NCBI RefSeq assembly: GCF_900129375.1
Contig: NZ_FQVN01000012.1
Span: forward strand, 62,001-126,000
Direction: 5' to 3'
Source: Streptoalloteichus hindustanus
Lineage (GTDB): Bacteria; Actinomycetota; Actinomycetes; Mycobacteriales; Pseudonocardiaceae
DNA length: 64,000 bases
The notes under the pieces are model-generated. The model had not been told where the DNA came from. It did no database searches and saw only the letters and a list, made by a program, of their open reading frames with translations. The position numbers were made by a program, and so were the translations under genes. Below, piece by piece: positions 37,421-45,264 of the stretch (position 1 is the first letter of the stretch; each line of letters opens with the position of its first letter).

Positions 37421-37792
37421 GCGGCGTCCGGTCCGAACGGCCTTTTCGACGTCTCGACATCTCGACCGCGACGCCGGCGAGCGCCGCGGGGAGACGCCCA
37501 CCGAAAGGATCCGGCCGAGTGAACGGGTGAACACCGGCCAATACGGTTCGAAATATTTTCACCGCCACCCGAATCGCGCTGTCCTCCGCCGCCGACCGGA
37601 CCTCTCCCGTAACGAGAAACACATGAGCACCAAGCATGACCCGCACGTCACACCCATCGGCACCAGTTCCCGGGTCCTCCTTTCCGCCGTCGCTACTCCG
37701 CGCGGGCGCTCACGGATTCCGCTGTTCGTCCCCGGGTCCTGACACCGCTGTCGCCGCCCCGTACTCCGTCCTTGTGAGAACAACAAGCGCAC

Positions 37793-37821
37793 TTGACGAG
37801 GAACACCCTCGTCCATAGCAT
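37793..37821 (+). promoter_or_regulatory. Candidate sigma-70-type promoter
   Basis: TTGACG (37793-37798), 17-nt spacer, TAGCAT (37816-37821). It lies in the 590-bp intergenic region 37421-38010, about 190 nt before the winged-helix regulator gene. The remainder of that region is comparatively AT-rich and has no gene I can support; a 39-codon ATG reading at 37623-37742 is discussed under rejected items. Confidence 0.5.
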
Positions 37822-38010
37822 CGGTCCCTGTCGGGTATTGTCAGAAAATACGGCCGGATTTCGCGGGACGAAAAGACGGCCAGAAAACACGGGTGAGGAG
37901 TCATCGGGTTCGCGGCCCGCCGCCGCTCCAGCGCCGTCCCGCGCGACCACCCACGTTGTTCGTCCTCGTCCCGTGGGGTGGGACGTGACCGGCCACAGAA
38001 AGGGGACGGG

Positions 38011-38709
38011 GTGTCCGAGATGGTGGGCTCCGCACGGCACGAGACCGCCCGGGTCGATCCCGGGGCGACGGGCGCGGCGGGCTGGGACCGGGAGGAGGTC
38101 CAGCTCCTGCGCTGGCCCTTCGACTCCGCGCGGCGGGAGCACTGCCGGGCGCTGGGCGTGCTGCGCCTGCTCGTGGTGGAGGCGGGGTCGGCGGCCCCGA
38201 TCTGCTCCGACGTCCGGGAGGACTGGGTCCGCGCGCCGGTGCCCAGGGAGGACCTGCTGGCCCGGATGGCGGCGTTGCGCGCCAAGGCGCGGGCGCACCG
38301 GACGCCGCGGCTGGACCCCAGCGGCGTGCTGTGCCTGGGCGAGCGGTCGATCTCCGTCTCGCCGGCCGAGGCGCAGCTCCTGGAGCTGCTCGTGCTCCGG
38401 TTCGCCGCGCTGGTGCCCAGGGAGGCGTTGCGCGCGCGGCTGTCCGACGGGGACCGCACGGCCAGCCGCAACGCGCTCGACCTGCACATCAAGCGGCTCC
38501 GGCGACGGATCGCCCCGCTGGGGCTGGCGATCCGCACCGCGTGGGGCCGCGGCTACCTGCTGGAGTTCGACGCCGGGGTCGGCGCGCCCGAGGCGTCGGA
38601 CGACGCGGTGCCCCGACCCCGGCGGGGACCCACCCGGCGCGGCGACGAGCACGGCGGGCGCCGGCACCCCGGCGTGGAGGCCGGCCGCCCCGGCCGGGGA
38701 CGCCGGTAG
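38011..38709 (+). CDS. Winged-helix (OmpR/PhoB-type) regulator
   Basis: 232 aa. The C-terminal half (about 105-190) is a Trans_reg_C winged helix: LCLGERSISVSPAEAQLLEL, LVPREALRARL, and NALDLHIKRLRRRI followed by GRGYLL. The N-terminal half resembles the end of a response-regulator receiver (LRLLVVEAG, then VRAPVPREDLLARMAAL) but lacks a recognisable phospho-acceptor Asp, so it is likely phosphorylation-independent. The C-terminal 45 residues are Arg/Gly/Pro-rich and disordered. GTG at 38011. A likely pathway-specific regulator of the neighbouring cluster. Confidence 0.8.
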   Translation: MSEMVGSARHETARVDPGATGAAGWDREEVQLLRWPFDSARREHCRALGVLRLLVVEAGSAAPICSDVREDWVRAPVPREDLLARMAALRAKARAHRTPRLDPSGVLCLGERSISVSPAEAQLLELLVLRFAALVPREALRARLSDGDRTASRNALDLHIKRLRRRIAPLGLAIRTAWGRGYLLEFDAGVGAPEASDDAVPRPRRGPTRRGDEHGGRRHPGVEAGRPGRGRR

Positions 38710-38885
38710 GCCGCGCCCCTCGGCTCTCCCCCGGTCCCGCTCGGGGTCCGATCCAGATCGCTCAGTTCACGTCGTCGGGGTGCGGGCCGGAGCGCGTGCC
38801 GTCGGCCACGCTCCCGAGCTCTGTTCTGTCCACTGAGGACAGCTTGAACGCCCCGCCCTGGTGATAGATCCACACCTTCGTGAGC

Positions 38886-38918
38886 CGAGTTGTCCACATG
38901 CCACCGAGTTGTCCACAG
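38886..38918 (+). repeat. Direct repeat containing two DnaA-box sequences
   Basis: CCGAGTTGTCCACA occurs at 38886-38899 and again at 38905-38918, 19 bp apart in the same orientation. Each copy holds TTGTCCACA, the actinomycete DnaA-box consensus. The 314-bp region 38710-39023 has no gene; it also holds one dispersed palindrome GTCCACTGAGGAC (38828-38840). Confidence 0.6.
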
Positions 38919-39023
38919 CGGACGAATCTCGCCTCGTGGCGGCCGGGCGTTCGGCGATAGGCTGGTCGCGGGGCTCGCCCCCCGGGACGGGTGGGGGCTG
39001 TACTCCGGCAGGTGAGTGGCGGG

Positions 39024-39206
39024 TCAGGCGCCGCGGGGTGGGGTGGCGCGGAAGGCGGCGATCGTCGCGGTGCCGAACGCCCGGTAACCGGCTTCGAGCG
39101 CGGCGCGCACCGGGGTGTCGTCGGCCTCCGGGAGCCGGAAGACGTCGAGACCGAGCCGGGGCATTCGCACACCGTTGTTCGGCGTGACCGCGGGAATGAT
39201 CGGCAT
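39024..39206 (-). pseudogene. Aldo/keto reductase remnant (N-terminal 60 aa)
   Basis: The 60-codon reading from the ATG at 39206 matches the start of aldo/keto reductases: PNNGVRMPRLGLDVFRLPEA, then RAALEAGYRAFGTATI. In functional enzymes the last segment is GYR-x-x-D-T-A and continues with the catalytic Tyr and Lys. Here the Asp is Gly, and the reading ends after ATPPRGA with no barrel. No continuation was found in the other frames downstream. A ribosome-site-like AAGAGGAAG precedes the ATG, so a short peptide may still be made. Confidence 0.7.
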
Positions 39207-39603
39207 GTCTTCCTCTTGTCGCGGCGGAACCCGATCCTGGCGCGGACGGGACGGTCGGAAATGCGCGCGCAGACCGCCCGAGCCGGCCCGCCACGACGCC
39301 GACGCGCGAAATGCGGCGACCACGGCGGCCGAGAAACCCGCCGTTCGGCGCGGAAGCCGCTCCCGGGCGCGCGTCGCCGTCGTCGCAGGTGAGAACGGGC
39401 GATCTTCGTGCCGGCTCTGGGTCATGCGATGCGGGGAATACGTCGGTCCGACAAATCGTGCCGCGCGGTCGACGTCGCCGGGAACAGCCGGACAGAGACG
39501 TGACCGAAAGTCGGCCGCATCCGTCCGCGCTGTTCACTCCGTTCTCGACCCGCGTTCACACAGGACCGTTCACGTGGGGCCGTTCCGTGCCCCGTCCGGA
39601 CCA

Positions 39604-39633
39604 TTGACAGCGTTCGCCGCGCCGACGTAGCTT
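39604..39633 (+). promoter_or_regulatory. Candidate promoter of the NRPS operon
   Basis: Perfect -35 TTGACA (39604-39609), 18-nt spacer, TAGCTT (39628-39633), about 145 nt before the first synthetase gene. The rest of 39207-39774 shows no gene. Confidence 0.55.
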
Positions 39634-39780
39634 CGCTGACGGCCCGACTTTCCCGTCGACGGTGAAACGATCACGGGAAAAGCCGAGCCCACTTCTCGGA
39701 AAGCCACGAAATCATCGCCGGGTCCCACCGGTCGTCGGTGGGCACCGACCGTCGCGCGGCCACCGACCGGGAGATTGCGC

Positions 39781-42700
39781 ATGCGAGAGCGGCACCCCGT
39801 GGGCACGCTGCCCGACCTGCTCCGCGCGCGTGCCTCGCGCACCCCGCACGCCGAGGCGTTCACCTTCCTGGAGAGCCGCGACGGCCCCGAACTGGCGCGG
39901 CCCGCGCCCCTCGCGGAACGAACGGTCGACTACGCGACTCTCGACCGCCTGGCGCGCGGGATCGCGGTACGACTGCGCGCGGCGGGATCTCCAGGGGATC
40001 GCGCGCTGCTGCTGTACCCGCCCGGCCCCGAGTACGTCGCGGCGTTCTTCGGCTGCCTGTACGCCGGCGTGCTCGCGGTGCCCGTGTATCCCCCGGACCC
40101 GCGGCGGGAGCGGTCGTTCGGCCGCCTGCGCGCGATCGCCGGGAACGCGCGGGCCCGTCTGGTCCTCACCACCACCGCGGTGCGCGAGGGCGCGGCCGCG
40201 GTGGGCGAGCAGGCCGGGCTCGGCGAGTCGACGTGGTTGGCGACCGACGACCTCGACAGCACCACGACCGACCTGGAAGACGCGGACGACGGGGCGTGGA
40301 CTCCGCCGATCGCCCCGGACTCCCCCGCCTTCCTGCAGTACACGTCGGGTTCGACGGCATCGCCCCGCGGTGTCGTGCTCACGCACGCGAACCTGATGCG
40401 CAACCTCGCCGCCATCCACGACAGGTTCGGGCTGAGCGAGCACAGCCACGGCGTGATCTGGCTTCCGCCGTACCACGACATGGGGCTCATCGGCGGTCTG
40501 CTCGGGCCGATCCACGGCGGTTTCCCGGTCACCCTGCTCTCCCCGCTCACCTTCCTGCGGAACCCGGTCACCTGGCTGCGCGCCCTCTCGGAGCGGGGCG
40601 GGACCTGCGGTGGCGGCCCGAACTTCGCCTACGACCTCTGCGTGCGCAAAGTGTCCGAAGAGGACAGAGCCGGCCTGGACCTGAGCGGGTGGGACCTGGC
40701 GTTCTGCGGCGCGGAGCCGGTGCGGGCCGAGACGCTGGACGCCTTCGCCGCCGCCTTCGCACCCTGCGGCTTCCGCCGGGAGGCGTTCTTCCCGTGCTAC
40801 GGACTGGCCGAGGCCACCCTGATCGTCACCGGGGGCCCGGCGGGAGGCGGAGCCCGGGTTGCGCGGTTCGACCGCGACGCGCTGACGCGGGGACAAGCAC
40901 TCCCCGTCGACGAGGAGGCCCCCGCCGACAGCACGACGCAGCGGCTGGTGGGGTGCGGTGGCGCGGTTCCCGGCTCGCGGGTGCTCGTCGTCGACCCGCA
41001 CACCCGGATGCCGTTGTCACCAGGGCGAATCGGAGAGATCTGGGTGGCGGGGCCGAGTGTGGCCGGCGGCTACTGGGACGACCGGGAGGCGACCGAGGAG
41101 ACGTTCGGGGCCCGGCTGGCCGACCCCGCCGCCCCGGAACGCTGGTTGCGCACGGGTGATCTGGGCTTCCTCGACGACGGCGAGCTGTTCGTCACCGGAC
41201 GCCACAAGGACGTGCTGGTCGTCCGGGGCCGCAACCACCACCCGCACGACATCGAGTCCACAGTGGAGCGGAGCCACCCCGCGCTGCGGCCCGGCTGCTG
41301 CGCGGTGTTCCAGGCCCCGGACGACGGCGGCGTCGAGCGGGTCGTCGTCGTGCAGGAGGTCGCGCGGCGGGCCGACGACGTGCGGCCGGCGGAGGTCGCG
41401 GCGGCTGTGCGCCGTGCGGTGTCGGCGCGGCACGGGGTCGCGGTCGACGACGTCGTGCTGGTCGCGACGCGGACGATCCCCAAGACGTCGAGCGGGAAGA
41501 TCCAGCGGCGGGCCTGCCGCGCGGCCTACCTGGCGGGGGATCTGCTTCGGGTGGATCGGGACGCGCCCGGTCCGCAGGGGCCGGAGCAGGTGTCACCCAG
41601 CGGCCACGCGGCGCGGAACGACCTCCGCCGAGCTCCGCTCGGGAGCCGTCGAGCGCTCGCACTGTCCACTGTGGCCGCGTTGGTCGCGGAGCTCGGCGGT
41701 GTGCCGGTGGGGGAACAGAATCCGGAGGGCGGCCTGGTCGACAACGGCCTGGACTCCCTGGCGGTGACCGAGTTCCAGCACCGGGCGGAGCGGCAGCACG
41801 CCGTCACGTTGAGCCCGTCCGCCCTCATCGCGGCGACCAGTCTCGGCGCGGTCGCCGACCACATCCTGGAGCGGATCGATCAGGCGCCAGCCGCACCGAC
41901 ACCGAAGACCGAGACTGAGATCGGGCCGCCGGACACCAAACCTCTGGACACCGGACCGTCGAACACCGCGGCCACCCGTGGTCCGCTCCCCCTCAGCCAG
42001 GGCCAACGCGCGCTCTGGCTCCTCGAACAACTCAACCCTCGCGACCCGGCCTACGTCATCGCGCGCGCGGTGCGACTGCACGGCCCGCTCGACGTCGCGG
42101 CGCTCCGCTCCGTCCTGCGGACGCTGGTCGCCCGGCACGAGGCGCTGCGGACGACGTTCACCGTGGTCGACGGGGAACCCGCGCAGGTGGTCCACGACGT
42201 CGTGGAACTGCCCCTCGACGTCGAGATGGTCGGCGGCGACGTCGACGCGGTCGACCAGTGGGCGCGCGACCGCGCGACCGCGCCGTTCGACCTGGCCGAG
42301 GGGCCGCTCGTGCGCGCCGCGCTGCTCGCCGAGACCCCGCGCCAGCACGTGCTGGTGTTCGCCGTCCACCACATCGTCGCCGACTTCTGGTCGCTGGGGT
42401 TGTTGCTCGACGAGTTCCGCGTGCTGCTGTCCGCGGCCTCAGCCGGGGCCGAACCGGCCGGCCTCCTGCCCGATCCCGTTCCCCACCGCGACTACGTGCG
42501 CCGGCAGGAGCGGTACCTCACCAGCCCCGAGGCCGAAGAGGACTGGGCGTACTGGCGTGAGCGGCTGGCCGGCCCGGTTCCCCGGCTCCGCCTTCCCACC
42601 GAGCGGATCGACGCGCCGCCCCCGGCACCGCCCACGCACGGGGTGGCGCTGCCGCGTGACCTGACCGCGCGGGTCCACGACTTCGGCCGGCGACACGGGA

Positions 42701-45264
42701 TCACGCCCTTCACCGTTCTGCTCACCGCGTACCAGGTGTTGCTGCACCGGTGGACCGGGGACCACGACATCGTCGTGGGCACTCACGTGGCCGACCGGGA
42801 CTGGCACGGATCAGCCCGGCTCGTGGGGTACTGCGTCAACACGCTGCCCCTGCGGGTCGACGTCGCCGACGATCCGCCCTTCGGCGCGTTGGCCCGTCGG
42901 ACCGGCCGCGAGGTGCGGGAAGCGTTGCGGCACCGGCGGTTGCCGTTCCCGATCCTGGTCGAGCGCCTCAATCCGGAGCGCCACGCGGACAGCACGCCGT
43001 TCTTCCGGACCTCGTTCGCCTTCCACGGAACCCGGCCCGGCGCCCCGGACGCGCTCGCCGCCCTGGACATGGGCGTGCCGGAGACGTCGGTGTCCGTCGG
43101 ACCGGTGCGGCTGACGCCGTTCCCGGTGGAGCCGGCGGGAGTGCGGTTCGACCTCACCCTGACTCTGTCCGAAGTGGACGGTCAGCTGATCGGCCGGTGG
43201 GAGTACGACCCGCACCTGTTCGCCGCGTCCACGATCCGCCGGATAGCGGAGTGCTACGCGGAACTGCTCACCGCCGCGCTGGCGAACGCCGACCGGGCGG
43301 TGTCCCGGTTGTCGCTCCTGCCCCCGGAGCAGGTCGACGAGGCGTTGGTCCGGTGGAACCGAACCGAGCGCGCCTACGACCTGGACGTCACGTTGCCGAT
43401 GCTCGTCCAACGGCAGGCGCACCGGACGCCCGACCGCACCGCGCTGGTGTGGCGCGGGCATCGACTGACGTACCGAGAGCTCAATCGACGCGCGAACCAG
43501 GTGGCGCGGTTGCTGTGCGGCCGGGGTGTCGGCCCGGAGGACCTGGTCGCGATCCGGCTGCCCCGCACCCCGCACCTGATCATCACGATCCTCGGTGTCC
43601 TCAAGAGCGGCGCGGCCTACGTCCCCCTCGACCCGGACCACCCCGCGCACCGAGTTGGCGTCATCCTCCGGGAGGCCCGTCCGTCGCTGGTCATCACCGA
43701 CGACCTCGACAGCGTTCCCGGTGACGTCACAGCGGTTCGCCTTCCTGGGCTCGGAGAGCTGGACGCGCTCGGCGACAGTGACCTCCACTCGACCACTCGG
43801 CTCCATCCACGGAACCTGGCGTACGTCCTCTACACCTCCGGATCGACCGGAACACCCAAAGGCGTCGCCATCGAACACCGCAGCGCCGTCAACCTCATCC
43901 ACTGGGCCCAGGAAACCTACACACCCGACGAACTCGCCGGCACCCTCGCCGCCACCTCCATCTGCTTCGACCTCTCCATCTTCGAAATCTTCACCCCACT
44001 CACCACCGGGGCCATGCTCATCCTGGCTGACAACGCCCTGGATCTGGCGGACCTCGGCGGCGTCGGCGTGACCCTGGTCAACACGGTCCCCTCCGCCATC
44101 GCGGAACTGCATGCCGTCCAAGGCATTCCGCGCAGTGTGCGGGCCATCAACCTGGCTGGGGAGCCACTTCCGGCCGCTCTGGTCCGCGCGTTGTACGACC
44201 GCACGTCAACCCGACGCGTCACGAATCTCTACGGGCCGACGGAAGCCACCACCTACGTGACCTACCAGGATCTCCCGGCGGACTGCCGTGATCCGGTCAG
44301 CATCGGTGTCGCGCTACCGAACACCCGCACCTACCTCCTCGACCACCACCACCAACCCACACCCACCAACACCACCACCCCACTCCACCTCGCCGGCACC
44401 CCACTCGCCCGCAACTACCACCACAACCCCACCCACACCGCCACCCACTTCACCCCCAACCCCCACACCACCACCCCCGGCGACCGCCTCTACCACACCG
44501 GAGACCTCACCCACCGCACCACCAACGGACACCTCCACTACCACGGCCGAACCGACCACCAAACCAAACTCCACGGCCACCGCATCGAACCCACAGAAAT
44601 CGAAACCACACTCCACCAACACCCCCACACCCACGAAACAACCGTCGTTCCCCACGGTGAAGGACGGGAACGTCGCCTGCTCGCCTACGTGACACCCGCT
44701 CCGCCCGACGGCGATCAGGAGGAGCTGGCCCGCGCGCTGCGCAACCACCTCGTGGAGCGTCTCCCGCACTACATGATCCCGGCCGGGTTCGTCTTCCTGG
44801 ACCGACTTCCCCGCACCCCCAACGGAAAAGTCGACCGTGCGGCCCTGCCACCACCGGAGGGGGCCGTCCTCGCCGCGCACCAGCGCCACGTCGCACCCCG
44901 GGACCGCACGGAGAAACGCATCGCCGCGGTGTGGGCGTCACTGCTCGACCAGGACCGGATCGGCGTGCACGACGACTTCTTCGAGCTGGGCGGCAACTCC
45001 CTGCTCGCCGGGCGACTCGTGCACGAGCTGCGCCGGGAGTTCGGCGTGCGGGTCCCCTTGCGGGAGCTCTTCCTCGACGCGACCGTGGCGCACCTGGCGG
45101 CGGCCGTCGAGGCCCGCCGCGACCCGACGGGCGCGCCAGGGGACCGGCGGCACCCGGTTCCGGCTCTGGACGACCTGACCGACGACGAGTGGGACGCCCT
45201 GCTGTCCGGCGGCGCGCCCGATCTCCCCGAACGAGCCAGCACGGCGAAGGAGTGGGACCGATGA
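39781..45264 (+). CDS. NRPS 1: acyl-ligase-ACP-C-A-PCP (SfmA-like, alanine-type code)
   Basis: 1827 aa. Acyl-AMP-ligase domain (about 1-590; FLQYTSGSTASPRGVVL, YGLAEATLIVTGG), ACP with phosphopantetheine Ser659 (DNGLDSLAV), condensation domain (about 735-1180) with HHIVADF (His863, His864, Asp868), adenylation domain (about 1200-1700), and PCP with Ser1740 (LGGNSL). Aligning the A domain to GrsA by eye gives D-L-F-N-N-A-L-T-Y, which I recall as an alanine code. This architecture is that of SfmA/SacA, which load a fatty acyl starter on alanine. ATG at 39781 is preferred over TTG at 39775 (GGGAGA upstream). Part of the A domain is coded by a strongly G-poor tract. Stop overlaps the next start (ATGA). 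Confidence 0.93.
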   Translation: MRERHPVGTLPDLLRARASRTPHAEAFTFLESRDGPELARPAPLAERTVDYATLDRLARGIAVRLRAAGSPGDRALLLYPPGPEYVAAFFGCLYAGVLAVPVYPPDPRRERSFGRLRAIAGNARARLVLTTTAVREGAAAVGEQAGLGESTWLATDDLDSTTTDLEDADDGAWTPPIAPDSPAFLQYTSGSTASPRGVVLTHANLMRNLAAIHDRFGLSEHSHGVIWLPPYHDMGLIGGLLGPIHGGFPVTLLSPLTFLRNPVTWLRALSERGGTCGGGPNFAYDLCVRKVSEEDRAGLDLSGWDLAFCGAEPVRAETLDAFAAAFAPCGFRREAFFPCYGLAEATLIVTGGPAGGGARVARFDRDALTRGQALPVDEEAPADSTTQRLVGCGGAVPGSRVLVVDPHTRMPLSPGRIGEIWVAGPSVAGGYWDDREATEETFGARLADPAAPERWLRTGDLGFLDDGELFVTGRHKDVLVVRGRNHHPHDIESTVERSHPALRPGCCAVFQAPDDGGVERVVVVQEVARRADDVRPAEVAAAVRRAVSARHGVAVDDVVLVATRTIPKTSSGKIQRRACRAAYLAGDLLRVDRDAPGPQGPEQVSPSGHAARNDLRRAPLGSRRALALSTVAALVAELGGVPVGEQNPEGGLVDNGLDSLAVTEFQHRAERQHAVTLSPSALIAATSLGAVADHILERIDQAPAAPTPKTETEIGPPDTKPLDTGPSNTAATRGPLPLSQGQRALWLLEQLNPRDPAYVIARAVRLHGPLDVAALRSVLRTLVARHEALRTTFTVVDGEPAQVVHDVVELPLDVEMVGGDVDAVDQWARDRATAPFDLAEGPLVRAALLAETPRQHVLVFAVHHIVADFWSLGLLLDEFRVLLSAASAGAEPAGLLPDPVPHRDYVRRQERYLTSPEAEEDWAYWRERLAGPVPRLRLPTERIDAPPPAPPTHGVALPRDLTARVHDFGRRHGITPFTVLLTAYQVLLHRWTGDHDIVVGTHVADRDWHGSARLVGYCVNTLPLRVDVADDPPFGALARRTGREVREALRHRRLPFPILVERLNPERHADSTPFFRTSFAFHGTRPGAPDALAALDMGVPETSVSVGPVRLTPFPVEPAGVRFDLTLTLSEVDGQLIGRWEYDPHLFAASTIRRIAECYAELLTAALANADRAVSRLSLLPPEQVDEALVRWNRTERAYDLDVTLPMLVQRQAHRTPDRTALVWRGHRLTYRELNRRANQVARLLCGRGVGPEDLVAIRLPRTPHLIITILGVLKSGAAYVPLDPDHPAHRVGVILREARPSLVITDDLDSVPGDVTAVRLPGLGELDALGDSDLHSTTRLHPRNLAYVLYTSGSTGTPKGVAIEHRSAVNLIHWAQETYTPDELAGTLAATSICFDLSIFEIFTPLTTGAMLILADNALDLADLGGVGVTLVNTVPSAIAELHAVQGIPRSVRAINLAGEPLPAALVRALYDRTSTRRVTNLYGPTEATTYVTYQDLPADCRDPVSIGVALPNTRTYLLDHHHQPTPTNTTTPLHLAGTPLARNYHHNPTHTATHFTPNPHTTTPGDRLYHTGDLTHRTTNGHLHYHGRTDHQTKLHGHRIEPTEIETTLHQHPHTHETTVVPHGEGRERRLLAYVTPAPPDGDQEELARALRNHLVERLPHYMIPAGFVFLDRLPRTPNGKVDRAALPPPEGAVLAAHQRHVAPRDRTEKRIAAVWASLLDQDRIGVHDDFFELGGNSLLAGRLVHELRREFGVRVPLRELFLDATVAHLAAAVEARRDPTGAPGDRRHPVPALDDLTDDEWDALLSGGAPDLPERASTAKEWDR
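44331..44645 (+). other. G-poor, C/A-rich tract inside the A domain of NRPS 1
   Basis: In 44341-44640 I count about 28 G in 300 nt on the coding strand, against roughly a third in the flanks; CAC, ACC and CCC codons dominate. The protein stays in frame and keeps the A-domain core motifs in altered form: YHTGDL for the usual YRTGDL, and GRTDHQTKLHGHRIE for GRxDxQVKIRGxRIE. A milder G-poor stretch covers about 43860-44035. Between them, the substrate-pocket region (44040-44310) has normal composition. Confidence 0.85.

Noticed and set aside
37623-37742. 39-aa ATG reading before the winged-helix regulator (possible small peptide)
   Set aside because: Weak ribosome site and no core-peptide features or modification enzymes nearby; its only support is an ATG in a long gap.
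44331-44645. CRISPR-like or microsatellite repeat (CCA/CAC-rich tract)
   Set aside because: No regular unit and spacer; it is an intact coding stretch that keeps A-domain motifs.
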